From: Vulcanimicrobiota bacterium
Lineage (GTDB): Bacteria; Vulcanimicrobiota; Vulcanimicrobiia; Eremiobacterales; Eremiobacteraceae
Direction of reading: 5' to 3'
DNA: 35,947 nucleotides
Assembly: GCA_019235715.1 (NCBI GenBank)
Contig: JAFAKE010000024.1
Location: 1-35,947, forward strand
The first letter of the stretch is position 1; each line of letters starts with the position of its first letter. This document shows positions 7,422 through 15,947 of this stretch, one piece after another. The position numbers and the translations under genes were made by a program. The notes beneath the pieces are model-generated. The model made no database searches. It was not told where the DNA came from and was given only the letters and a program-made list of their open reading frames with translations.

Positions 7422-8298
7422 GATTCCCGTCGCAGCTCGCCAGGACAGCGCGCGCGTCTGCGACCGAACAGCCGCGAAGCAACATGACGACGGCGGTCTT
7501 GACTTCGTAGTCGGCCGACTCGAGCGCCGCGGAGGCATCCGGTTCTTGCGCGTGCGCGAGCAGTGCCGTCATGCGCAGCGCACGGCGGCGCAGCTTCGCA
7601 CTGCTAGGCGCGACGTCGACCATCAGATTGCCGTGCACGTGCCCGAGTTTGACCATCACGGCCGTGCTCAGCATGGTCAAGGCCATTTTCTGCGCCGCTG
7701 CTGCCTTCATACGGGTTGAGCCCGTCACGGCTTCGGCTCCGGTCAGCAGCGCCATGGGAATGGCGACGCGCCGGGTGAGCGGATTGCGGACGTCGTTGGT
7801 GATGCCGATCGTCAGCGCGCCCGCCGCATGCGCGGCACCGACGGCGGCGAGGACATAGGGCGTGCGCCCGCTTGCAGAAATGCCGACGACGACATCACTG
7901 TCTCCGATGTGCGCTGCCGACACCTCGGCTGCGCCGGCAGGGCCATCGTCTTCTGCACCTTCGATCGCTTGCATAAGCGCCGCGGGACCGCCGGCGATGT
8001 GCGCGACGACCAGATCGGCCGGCGTTGAAAAGGTGGGCGGCAGCTCCGCAGCGTCGGCCGCAGCGATGCGCCCGCTCGTACCGGCGCCGAAATAGTGCAG
8101 ACGTCCACCCTCACGCAACCGTTGCACGACCGCGTCGACCGCCGTGCCGATGACGTCGAGCTCTCGCTCAACGGCCCATGCGGCCCTGCGATCCTCATCG
8201 TTGATGCGATGCAGCAACTCGTGCGTGTCCAGCAGATCGAGATCGCCGGTCGATGGATTGACCTCCTCGGTGAGCGGCAGCGGCGTCCGATCATCCAT
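7402..8298 (-). CDS. murQ: N-acetylmuramic acid 6-phosphate etherase MurQ
   Basis: This 298-aa cytoplasmic SIS-fold enzyme cleaves the lactyl ether of MurNAc-6-P to GlcNAc-6-P and D-lactate. The sugar-phosphate loop FGAGTSGRIAAADAAELPPTF lies at about 70-90, EGAEDD follows at 113-118, and SGRTPYVLAA and GSTRMKAAAAQK come later. E85 and E116 match the two catalytic glutamates of the E. coli enzyme (E83, E114) by position. The start at 8298 lies one base after the kinase stop and has GGAGGG upstream. It is the last gene of the recycling operon, matching the chemistry order. Its 3' end overlaps the convergent BtuF-like gene by 20 bases. Confidence 0.95.
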   Translation of the reverse strand: MDDRTPLPLTEEVNPSTGDLDLLDTHELLHRINDEDRRAAWAVERELDVIGTAVDAVVQRLREGGRLHYFGAGTSGRIAAADAAELPPTFSTPADLVVAHIAGGPAALMQAIEGAEDDGPAGAAEVSAAHIGDSDVVVGISASGRTPYVLAAVGAAHAAGALTIGITNDVRNPLTRRVAIPMALLTGAEAVTGSTRMKAAAAQKMALTMLSTAVMVKLGHVHGNLMVDVAPSSAKLRRRALRMTALLAHAQEPDASAALESADYEVKTAVVMLLRGCSVADARAVLASCDGNLRRALA

Positions 8299-8299
8299 C

Positions 8300-9256
8300 T
8301 TATACAGCTCCCTCCGCCACCAATTCGAGAGCCAACAATGCCGCTGCACGCGCGGCGTCGCCCCGTGCGCGGCGCACGTCGGCGGTCGGATCCGCTGACA
8401 GCACGTTCGCCACGATCGTCGCCAGCCTCGGCACCGCGTCGAACGCACCTCCCCACAAGCCGATCGGGAGGGGATCACCGCTCTCGCCGCGCCCGCCATC
8501 GCGGAGCGAACGAGCGACCTGCGCGGCAAGTGCGGACAAGCGAGCGCCTTGCTCGTCGACGATCGCACGGGCCGCGATATCCCCAAGCGCATCTGCGCGA
8601 GCGACGAGCGGCGCCAACGCCGCGATGCGCGCGATCGCATCACCGTTTGCGAGCAGCGACCCGCTTAGCTCGGAAGCATCCGCGGCGCCCAGCGACGAGG
8701 CGACCGCCGCCGAAAGCTCACCGCTCGTGATCACACCATCGAGCGCTTGCGCGGTCGCGAGCGCAGCCGCGGCGCCGATCGCGAAGGAGCTACCCGCATC
8801 GCCGATAAGCGCGCCATAACCACCTGCGCGAAGCGACGTCCCGTCCGCGCGCTCGCCATACGCGAGCGATCCCGTTCCCGCGATGACGATCATCGCGGGC
8901 CGCGCGCTGCTGAACGCGCGCAATGCGATACAGCCGTCGTGCACGACGCGAACCGCTGTTCCTGAAGGCATGAGCTGGCTCAGCACCCGGCGCAGCGCAT
9001 CTGCCTGTTCCGGCCGCCCGGCACCGGCGGCGCCGATGCACACGGCCGCAACGTTTTCGTGGGCGGTCAGATCCGACAGGACGCGCTGCAGATTGCTCTC
9101 GACCAGAGGCTCGGAAAGCGCGAGTATGTTGCCGCCACCGGCAGAGGCTCGTGCGACTTGCGCACCGTCTGCCGCCACCAACACGCCGTTCGTGTGCGTC
9201 GCACCCGCGTCGATCCCGATCGCGAACGGGCCGGACGCCGTCACGGCTGCGCCCAC
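8300..9256 (-). CDS. BadF/BadG-type sugar kinase, probable MurNAc/GlcNAc kinase (MurK-like)
   Basis: This 318-aa protein is an ASKHA-fold kinase of the BadF/BadG/BcrA/BcrD family, which includes N-acetylglucosamine kinases and the clostridial MurNAc/GlcNAc kinase MurK. The phosphate-1 loop GIDAGATHTNGVLV is at 14-27; VHDGCIAL and IAGTGSLAY follow, with a GGYGALIGDAGSS adenosine/phosphate region near 147-159. Between anmK and murQ it most likely phosphorylates free MurNAc or GlcNAc released by NagZ and the AmiE-like enzyme. The start is GTG at 9256, overlapping anmK by 16 bases; GTG at 9244, overlapping the anmK stop as GTGA, is as likely. No benzoyl-CoA reductase genes are near, arguing against the other branch of the family. 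Confidence 0.85.
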   Translation of the reverse strand: MGAAVTASGPFAIGIDAGATHTNGVLVAADGAQVARASAGGGNILALSEPLVESNLQRVLSDLTAHENVAAVCIGAAGAGRPEQADALRRVLSQLMPSGTAVRVVHDGCIALRAFSSARPAMIVIAGTGSLAYGERADGTSLRAGGYGALIGDAGSSFAIGAAAALATAQALDGVITSGELSAAVASSLGAADASELSGSLLANGDAIARIAALAPLVARADALGDIAARAIVDEQGARLSALAAQVARSLRDGGRGESGDPLPIGLWGGAFDAVPRLATIVANVLSADPTADVRRARGDAARAAALLALELVAEGAV

Positions 9257-10422
9257 AACGCGCGCATCAGCGCTAGAAAGTTCTTGCCCGGGGCGATGAG
9301 GCCCATGATTACTCCGCTACGCGCTCCGGTCGCAGACGGAAGATTGTTCGCGCGGCCGTGCAGCGTTTCGTGAGCGAGCACGGCGAAGACCATCGCTTCT
9401 TTTGCATCGACGGGCATGCCGAACGCATCGGAACGCTCGATGACCGCGCGCACCGACCGCTTGTCGAGCTCGTCCTGCAGCATCGTCATCAGCGCGCGAT
9501 TGTGCACGCCTCCGCCCGACACGATCATGCGGTCGCACTCGCGAGGTACGGCGGCTGCGATCGTGTGCGCCGTCAGCGCGGTGACGCTCGCGATGAGATT
9601 CGGCCCTGTCACGCCCAGATTCGCCGCGCGTTGCAGCACGTCGCCCGCATATGCTTCGCCGAATTCTTCGCGGCCGGTCGATTTCGGACTGGGCCTGCGA
9701 AACCACGGCTCTTCCATGAGCTCGTCGACCAGCGCTTGCGACACGCGCCCGCTTTGCGCCAGCGCTCCACCGCGGTCGTAGCGGTGCACGCCATGCGACT
9801 CGAAGCGCATGCACGCGTCGATGAGCATGTTGCCCGGGCCGGTGTCGAATGCGCGGACCTCTTCTGGCCCGCAGCCCGCCGGCAGCCACGTGACGTTGGC
9901 GATGCCGCCTATGTTGAGCGCGACGCGATGTTCGTTGTCGCTGCGCAGCAGCAGATAGTCGACGAACGGTACGAGCGGTGCGCCTTCGCCGCCCGCTGCG
10001 ACGTCGGCGACGCGAAAGTCGCCGACTGCGGTCACGCCGGTCAGCTGCGCGATGATCGCCGGCGAACCCACCTGCAGCGTCGCGCGCGTCTCCGGGCGCC
10101 CGGACGTCATGTGGTACAGCGTCTGTCCGTGCGAGCCGATCGCATCGACGCTCGCAAGATCGATGCCCGCGCGCGTGCACAGCCGCGAGACGGCGTCGGC
10201 AAACGCCTCGGCGATGCGCGCGTTGAGCGCGCATACGTCTCGCGTGCTGCCCTGTTTTGGGGGAAGCGCAGCCTCGAGCGCCGCGCGCAGTTCGGCTGAG
10301 TATGGAGTGGTCGCGTGACCCAACAGCGAGATGTCGAGCCCGTCGCCGTGGCGCTCGACGTCGATCGCGGCGGCGTCGATGCCGTCGAGCGACGTGCCGG
10401 ACATCAGGCCGATGATGCGCAT
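9241..10422 (-). CDS. anmK: Anhydro-N-acetylmuramic acid kinase AnmK
   Basis: This 393-aa cytoplasmic kinase opens the 1,6-anhydro ring of anhMurNAc and phosphorylates it to MurNAc-6-P, the substrate of MurQ. The N-terminal GLMSGTSLDGID loop is at 5-16, GSHGQTLYH at 97-104, and AFDTGPGNMLIDA at 191-203 with D193 in the place of the E. coli catalytic Asp (D182). A late VSGGGVHNRALM completes the ATP site. AnmK is needed only where lytic transglycosylases make anhydro ends, which is usual in diderm bacteria. The ATG overlaps the stop of the serine-hydrolase gene by one base, and its own 3' end overlaps the next kinase. Confidence 0.95.
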   Translation of the reverse strand: MRIIGLMSGTSLDGIDAAAIDVERHGDGLDISLLGHATTPYSAELRAALEAALPPKQGSTRDVCALNARIAEAFADAVSRLCTRAGIDLASVDAIGSHGQTLYHMTSGRPETRATLQVGSPAIIAQLTGVTAVGDFRVADVAAGGEGAPLVPFVDYLLLRSDNEHRVALNIGGIANVTWLPAGCGPEEVRAFDTGPGNMLIDACMRFESHGVHRYDRGGALAQSGRVSQALVDELMEEPWFRRPSPKSTGREEFGEAYAGDVLQRAANLGVTGPNLIASVTALTAHTIAAAVPRECDRMIVSGGGVHNRALMTMLQDELDKRSVRAVIERSDAFGMPVDAKEAMVFAVLAHETLHGRANNLPSATGARSGVIMGLIAPGKNFLALMRALWAQP

Positions 10423-11525
10423 CAGCCGCTTCGGTCGAATCGAGTCGACCGCTCCAAGTCCGCGATCACGGCTTCATTGACGGCGGCGCGCAGATCCGCG
10501 ATTGGCACGGGATCGCGGCTGACGTACACGCGATTGGTCAGCAGCACAATGGTCAGCGCGCGCGTGGGATCGACGAACAGCGACGTCCCCGTGTAGCCGG
10601 TGTGTCCGTACGATGCGCGAGAGAGCAGGGATCCCCACGGACGATTATCGCCGGGCTTGATGGCCCACGCCAGACCGCGGCGCTCGTCATCGCCATGCGC
10701 ATGTTCGCGCACGGCGGTTTGTGCCGTCGGCCGCTCGAGCACGCGCCGGCCGAGATATTGGCCGGCTTGCCGGTACATCTCGCCCAACTTCGCGACATCG
10801 TCGGCCGTTCCGAAAAGCCCGGCGTGTCCGGCGACGCCTCCCATCGACCAGCATGTCTCATCGTGCACTTCACCGCACAGCAATCGGCCGCGCCATGCGT
10901 CGCGCTCCGTGCAGACGGTGCGCTCGAGTATCGGGCCGCGGGGATTGTATCCGCAGCTGCCGATCGCCAGCGGATCAAATGTCGACGTCTGAAGGGCGAT
11001 GGGCAGCGGCACACCGGCCAAACGCGACACCGCCTCGCCGACTAAGATGAAGCCGCAATCCGAGTAGACGACGCGTTCGCCCGGAGCGGCGGCAAGCGGC
11101 GTCGCACACACGCGGTTCACCACTTGCGTGAGACCGGGTTCTGCGCGCGCGTTGACGCTCGGCGGCAGGCCCGACGTGTGCGTCAACAGGTGGCGAAAGC
11201 TGACGGTCGCGCGCCGCGCATCGCGTCCGGCGAACTCAGGCAGCGTCGCGACGATTGGATCGTCCAACGCAAAGCGCCGGCGATCGAGCAGCGTGAGCAG
11301 CGCGGTTCCAACGGCGATCTTCGTGAGCGACGCGAGGTCGAAAACCGATTGCTCGGTCGCGGCTGCTCCGTCCGGCGCAACCGAGCCGAACGCCGCCTCG
11401 CAGACAGGCTCGCCAGATTGTCGCACGTGCAGCACCGCGCACGAGCATACACCGCCGATCGCATTTTCGACGAGGGCGAGCGCGCGCGGCACTCCGACAT
11501 CCGACGGGCCGGTGGCGTCGATCAT
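10422..11525 (-). CDS. Serine hydrolase of the beta-lactamase/AmiE family, probable MurNAc-L-Ala amidase
   Basis: This 367-aa protein has the class C beta-lactamase fold (PF00144): SLTK at 66-69 with the nucleophile S66, YSD at 154-156, and GHTG at 307-310. The stretch MGGVAGHAGLFGTADD at about 228-243 is typical of the Bacillus AmiE (YbbE) group, which cuts the bond between MurNAc and the stem peptide. Position between nagZ and anmK supports that role over beta-lactam hydrolysis or esterase activity. Unlike Bacillus AmiE, no signal peptide is seen, so it would act in the cytoplasm, together with the signal-less NagZ. The ATG overlaps the nagZ stop as ATGA. Amidase activity is inferred from family and context. 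Confidence 0.85.
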   Translation of the reverse strand: MIDATGPSDVGVPRALALVENAIGGVCSCAVLHVRQSGEPVCEAAFGSVAPDGAAATEQSVFDLASLTKIAVGTALLTLLDRRRFALDDPIVATLPEFAGRDARRATVSFRHLLTHTSGLPPSVNARAEPGLTQVVNRVCATPLAAAPGERVVYSDCGFILVGEAVSRLAGVPLPIALQTSTFDPLAIGSCGYNPRGPILERTVCTERDAWRGRLLCGEVHDETCWSMGGVAGHAGLFGTADDVAKLGEMYRQAGQYLGRRVLERPTAQTAVREHAHGDDERRGLAWAIKPGDNRPWGSLLSRASYGHTGYTGTSLFVDPTRALTIVLLTNRVYVSRDPVPIADLRAAVNEAVIADLERSTRFDRSG

Positions 11526-13081
11526 GCGCGTGCTTCGTCGGCGTGCTGCGCGAGCGGTACCGGCACACGGCCCGGTGCTGCCGCGCTTCCCAGCAACACT
11601 TCGGCCGCCGCGTACAAGCTCGCATCGCTGTCGCCGAACGTTGCGATCACCGCCATCTCGCCGGGGATCGCGGTTGCATCGTATGGCTCGAGCGCTGCCA
11701 CTGCGACCACCGGCTTGCCGAACAGCGCGAGATCGGCCACCGCGCGCGCTTGCAGCGGATGCGCCGACGCACGCCGGGTGATCGCTACGAACGCGTCGGC
11801 CGTTTGTGCCGCGAGCAGCAGCTGCTTGTATTCATGGCCCGCCGGATCCAAGTCGCGCAATTGCTCCGTCGCGTGCAAGCCGGCGGCTGCGAGCGCACGG
11901 CCAAGCGCGCTTTCAACGCGCGCGCCACTTGCCTTCGATGGCCCGCCTTCGGTGAAGTTGATGATGAGAACGCGCGCGCCGGGCTGCAGGCCTAAGGGCG
12001 GCACGCCGCCGCGCGCACGCACGAGCGCCACGGCGCGCGACGCGACAGCGCGCGCCAAACTTGCTCCGTCGCGCGGCGTCACGCTGGTTCGGGGCTGCGT
12101 CGTCCTCGCACGCACGCGTTCGACTCGCGTGAGACTGGCCTCGACGTCTTCTGACTGAAGCCGCCCGTCCGCCAGCGCCGCGCGCAGCGCTGCAAGCGCG
12201 CGCCGCGCCGCATCCATTTCAGCGTAGACAAGCACGTCGATGCCCGCGCGCACGCTGAGCACTGCCGCTTCTTCGAGCGTGACGCCGGCGCCCACGCCTT
12301 TCATCTGCATGTCGTCGGAACATATGACTCCTTGGAATCCAAGTTCGTCGCGCAGCACGCTTTTGAGCAGCGTGCGCGAGCGCGTCGCAGGAACCGATTC
12401 TTCATCGAGCGCCGGGACTTGGAGATGACCCGCCATCACACAATCGACGCCGGTCGCGATCGCGGCGCGAAATGGAGCGAGATCGACGTCGCGGATGTGG
12501 CGCTGCGTCTGGTCCAAGGCGACCGTGCTGACATGCGTATCTTCGCGAGCACCGCCGTGCCCGGGAAAATGTTTGGCCGTCGCAGCGATGCCGGCGTCGT
12601 GCAGGCCTTCAATCGCCGCGCTCACGTGTGCGGCGACCGCATCGGCGTCTGCCCCGAACGAACGCAAGCCGATGACCGAGTTCGACGGGTCGGTGTTCAC
12701 GTCTGCGACCGGCGCAAAATCGAGGCTGATGCCGAGCTCGCGCGCGTCGTTGCCGATGCGTGCGTACACCTCGCGCGTGATGGAGGGATCGCCTGCAGCG
12801 CCGAGCGCCATGGCGGCCGGCGCCCAGCTGCCGAGCGCATCCATGCGCGTCACCGGACCTCCCTCTTCGTCGACGGCGATGAGCAACGGCGCGCGAGCGG
12901 GCGAGCGTGCGTTTTGCAGCGCGCTGACGAGCGCCCGCACCTGTTCTACGGTGGCGATATTGTGGCGAAAGAGGACGGCTCCGGCCGTCCCCGCAATGAA
13001 ATGGGCCGCCTCATCCGTGACGGTAGCGCCCGGCAATCCCGTCAGGATCAGACCGCCAAGCCGGTCTGCGAGCTCCTCCAC
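11522..13081 (-). CDS. nagZ: Beta-N-acetylhexosaminidase NagZ (GH3), two-domain
   Basis: This 519-aa glycoside hydrolase removes GlcNAc from muropeptides. The N-terminal GH3 barrel has DEEGGPVTR at 71-79, KHFPGHG at 170-176, the His general-acid loop DTH at 181-183, and ICSDDM at 253-258 with nucleophile D256. About 190 further residues form a second alpha/beta domain, as in Bacillus NagZ and unlike the single-domain E. coli enzyme. No signal peptide or lipobox is present, so it should be cytoplasmic. I chose GTG at 13081 because CGGAGGAG precedes it closely; a GTG at 13123 in frame would add 14 unlikely residues. It is the first gene of the recycling operon, divergent from the M16 peptidase gene across 66 bases. 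Confidence 0.93.
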   Translation of the reverse strand: MEELADRLGGLILTGLPGATVTDEAAHFIAGTAGAVLFRHNIATVEQVRALVSALQNARSPARAPLLIAVDEEGGPVTRMDALGSWAPAAMALGAAGDPSITREVYARIGNDARELGISLDFAPVADVNTDPSNSVIGLRSFGADADAVAAHVSAAIEGLHDAGIAATAKHFPGHGGAREDTHVSTVALDQTQRHIRDVDLAPFRAAIATGVDCVMAGHLQVPALDEESVPATRSRTLLKSVLRDELGFQGVICSDDMQMKGVGAGVTLEEAAVLSVRAGIDVLVYAEMDAARRALAALRAALADGRLQSEDVEASLTRVERVRARTTQPRTSVTPRDGASLARAVASRAVALVRARGGVPPLGLQPGARVLIINFTEGGPSKASGARVESALGRALAAAGLHATEQLRDLDPAGHEYKQLLLAAQTADAFVAITRRASAHPLQARAVADLALFGKPVVAVAALEPYDATAIPGEMAVIATFGDSDASLYAAAEVLLGSAAAPGRVPVPLAQHADEARA

Positions 13082-13085
13082 TCGG

Positions 13086-13093
13086 CTCCTCCG
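13086..13093 (-). promoter_or_regulatory. Ribosome binding site deciding the nagZ start
   Basis: CGGAGGAG on the minus strand lies four bases before the GTG at 13081, and favours this start over the upstream GTG at 13123. The 66-base divergent gap 13082-13147 must also hold the promoters of both nagZ and the M16 gene; I see no clear -10/-35 pair in it. Confidence 0.6.
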
Positions 13094-13147
13094 AGGACCC
13101 GTACAAGGGCGCTCGACGCGCACCCTCTCATCTAGGAGATTTCTCGC

Positions 13148-15829
13148 GTGAATCGATCGCTCTTCGTTCTCGCATGCATCGCCGCGGCTGTCTTGAGCCT
13201 GTGTGTGCCACCGTCTGCAGCACGCGCCGACGAGACCGCGACCTCAGTGACCCGCGCGACGCTCGCCAATGGACTGCGCGTCATCATCGTACGCGATCCG
13301 CTCGCGCCGGTCGTCAATGCGGACATGGTATACCTTGTCGGCTCAGATGAAACGCCTGCGGGATATCCCGGGATGGCGCACGCGCAGGAGCATATGGCGT
13401 TCGGCCGCGGCATGAACGGCCTGAGCGCCGATCAGCTCGCCGACATCGGCACGCTGATGGGCTCGGATGACAACGCCGAAACGCAGAACACGATCACGCA
13501 ATATTTCTATACCGTGCCTGCGAAGGATTTGCCGTACGCGCTGCACGTGTTCGCCATCCAAGCGCGCGGCGTGCTCGACTCGCAAGCGGAGTGGGCGCAA
13601 GAGCGCGGCGCGATCGAGCAAGAGGTCGCGCGCGATCTTTCCAATCCGTTCTATCGCTTCTTCGCGGCCGCACAAGAGCACATGTTCGCCGGCACGCCGT
13701 ACGCGCACGACGCGCTCGGCACGCGTCCGTCGTTCGACAAGACCACCGGCGCGATGCTCAAGCAGTTCTACGACACCTGGTATTATCCGAATAACGCGGT
13801 GCTCGTCATCACCGGCGACATCGACGCGCAAGCGACCTTGACGATGGTGAAGACGCTCTTCGCGAACGTGGCGCGTCACAACGTTCCGGCGCGGCCCGCC
13901 GTCCGGCTGCAAGCGCTCAAGGCGCAGACGATCGCGCTCGATAGCGACCAGCCCTTCGCGGTCGCCTTCGTCGGCTACCGGTTGCCCGGCATCGACAGTC
14001 CGGATTTCGCCGCGTCGACTATTTTGGGCGACGTGCTCGCAAGCCAGCGCGGCGACATCTACGCGCTTGGTCCCGAGGGTAAGGCGCTGCAGGCCGGCTT
14101 CTTCCCGGGCGCCACGCTGCCGAAGTCGTCCGCGGGCTTCACCTACGCGGCGCTTCCGCCGGGGGCGGATACGAAGGCGATGGCGCAAACGCTCAAAGAC
14201 CTGATCGACGCATATAAGAAGAGCGGCGTGCCCGCCGATCTGGTGGACGCCGCCAAGCGCAAAGCCGTCGCGCAGGCAGAGTTCGACCGCAATTCGATCT
14301 CCGGCCTCGCGCAGACGTGGGTCGAAGCGACGACGGTCTTCGGTCTTTCTTCGCCCGATGAGATCGTGCGCAAGCTGCAAGCGGTGAGCGTGGATGACGT
14401 CAATCGCGTGCTGCGCAAGTATTTCGACAACTCGACTGCGCTGGTCGGCATCCTCAACCCCAAACCCGCCGGACAGCCGAGCACGGCAAAGGGTTTCGGC
14501 GGCGTCGAGTCGTTCGCGCCGACCAAAGCGACGAAGACGACGCTGCCTTCGTGGGCGCAGGGTCTGCTCGCCACGGCATCCGTGCCGAATTCCACGCTGA
14601 GCCCGGTCGCAACGACGCTGCCCAACGGTCTGAAGCTCATCGTGCAGACCGAGCACATCAGCCCGACGGTCACCGTCGTCGGACAAGTGAAGAACAATCC
14701 GGATCTTCAGACGCCGGTAGGCCAAGAAGGAGTGGACGGCGTGCTTGACGGCATGTTCGATTATGGTACGACGACGCTGGACCGGATCGCATATCGCAAA
14801 GCGCTCGATGACATCGGCGCCGATGCAAGTGCCGGCACCGACTTCTCCTTGAGCGTCTTATCCTCTCAGTTCGATCGCGGTATGCAGCTGCTCGCGGACG
14901 GCGAGCTGCACCCGGCGCTGCCGGCGACGGCATTTCCGATCGTGCAGCAGCAAACGGCCGGCTACATCGGCGGCCAATTGACGAGCCCGGATTACCTGAC
15001 TGAAATCGCGCTGACCAAGGCGCTCTATCCGCCGGCCGACCCGCAGCAACGCGAACCGACGCCCGACACCGTTAAAGCGCTGACCCTCGATGACGTCAAG
15101 GCGTATTATCAAAAAGTCTTCCGTCCGGATCTTACGGCGATCGTCGTCATCGGCGACATCACGCCCGACGATGCGAAGGCATCGGTCGAGAAGTGGTTCG
15201 GCGGCTGGACCGCAACGGGACCGACGCCGCAGACCGATTACCCGGCGGCGCCGAACAATGGCCCGGCATCAGTGAACGTGCCGGCGACCGGACGCGTGCA
15301 AGACTCGGTGACGCTCAAAGAGACGATCGGCGTGTTGCGCAGCGACCCTGACTACTACACGCTGCGCGTCGGCGGCTCCATCCTCGGCGGCGGCTTCTAT
15401 TCGTCGCGCTTGTCCGTTGATGTCCGCCAGAAAGCCGGACTTGTGTACAGCATCGCGCAGAGTTTCGATATCGGCAAGACGCGCAGCACCTTTGGGGTCG
15501 ACTACGGCTGCGATCCGCCCAATGTCTCAAAGGCGCGCGCGCTGATCGAAAAGGACGTGCGCGACATGCAAACCACCGTCGTCTCAAGCGAAGAACTGCA
15601 ACGTTCTAAGACCGAACTGCTTGCCTCGCTGCCGCTTTCCGAATCGAGCGAGCAGAGCGTCGCCTTAGGGCTGCTGCGCCGTACGCAAGCCGGGCTTCCG
15701 CTCGACGAGCCCGTGCGCGCGGCCAATCGCTATGTGGCGACCACCGGCGAGCAGGTCCGGGACGCTTTTGCGAAGTGGATACGGATTCCCGATCTCGTTC
15801 AGGTCGTGACCGGCCCCGCGCCAAAATGA
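13148..15829 (+). CDS. Exported M16 family zinc metallopeptidase (two M16 domains)
   Basis: This 893-aa protein starts with a signal peptide (hydrophobic 5-21, cleavage near ARA at 25-27). The first M16 domain has the inverted zinc motif HAQEH at 78-82 and the third ligand probably E159 in AIEQEV, with the EMAF-like FGRGMNG after the motif. A second M16-type half begins near 480 (ATTLPNGLKLIVQTE) and lacks HXXEH, as usual for the inactive partner half, but keeps GGGFYSSRLSVDVRQKAGLVYS. Such pitrilysin-like enzymes degrade peptides in the periplasm. The start is GTG at 13148 with AGGAG ten bases upstream. The neighbour downstream is an outer-membrane protein; any link is inference. Confidence 0.93.
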   Translation: MNRSLFVLACIAAAVLSLCVPPSAARADETATSVTRATLANGLRVIIVRDPLAPVVNADMVYLVGSDETPAGYPGMAHAQEHMAFGRGMNGLSADQLADIGTLMGSDDNAETQNTITQYFYTVPAKDLPYALHVFAIQARGVLDSQAEWAQERGAIEQEVARDLSNPFYRFFAAAQEHMFAGTPYAHDALGTRPSFDKTTGAMLKQFYDTWYYPNNAVLVITGDIDAQATLTMVKTLFANVARHNVPARPAVRLQALKAQTIALDSDQPFAVAFVGYRLPGIDSPDFAASTILGDVLASQRGDIYALGPEGKALQAGFFPGATLPKSSAGFTYAALPPGADTKAMAQTLKDLIDAYKKSGVPADLVDAAKRKAVAQAEFDRNSISGLAQTWVEATTVFGLSSPDEIVRKLQAVSVDDVNRVLRKYFDNSTALVGILNPKPAGQPSTAKGFGGVESFAPTKATKTTLPSWAQGLLATASVPNSTLSPVATTLPNGLKLIVQTEHISPTVTVVGQVKNNPDLQTPVGQEGVDGVLDGMFDYGTTTLDRIAYRKALDDIGADASAGTDFSLSVLSSQFDRGMQLLADGELHPALPATAFPIVQQQTAGYIGGQLTSPDYLTEIALTKALYPPADPQQREPTPDTVKALTLDDVKAYYQKVFRPDLTAIVVIGDITPDDAKASVEKWFGGWTATGPTPQTDYPAAPNNGPASVNVPATGRVQDSVTLKETIGVLRSDPDYYTLRVGGSILGGGFYSSRLSVDVRQKAGLVYSIAQSFDIGKTRSTFGVDYGCDPPNVSKARALIEKDVRDMQTTVVSSEELQRSKTELLASLPLSESSEQSVALGLLRRTQAGLPLDEPVRAANRYVATTGEQVRDAFAKWIRIPDLVQVVTGPAPK

Positions 15830-15947
15830 AGCCGTCCTGAAACAAAGTCACCGCGCCGGCGTAGGAGAGGATAGAGATTGACTCAAACGCCCGCTGACGA
15901 CGGTATCTGCGGGCTCGATCACGGCGAAGGAAAAGACCTCAAAAGGC

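Noticed and set aside
10422-11525. Beta-lactam resistance gene
   Set aside because: The fold is shared, but the GGVAGHAGLF segment, lack of a signal peptide and the nagZ-anmK setting point to muropeptide recycling.
13343-14725. 460-codon open frame on the minus strand inside the M16 gene
   Set aside because: Arg-rich shadow of the plus-strand gene, with no motif or ribosome site.
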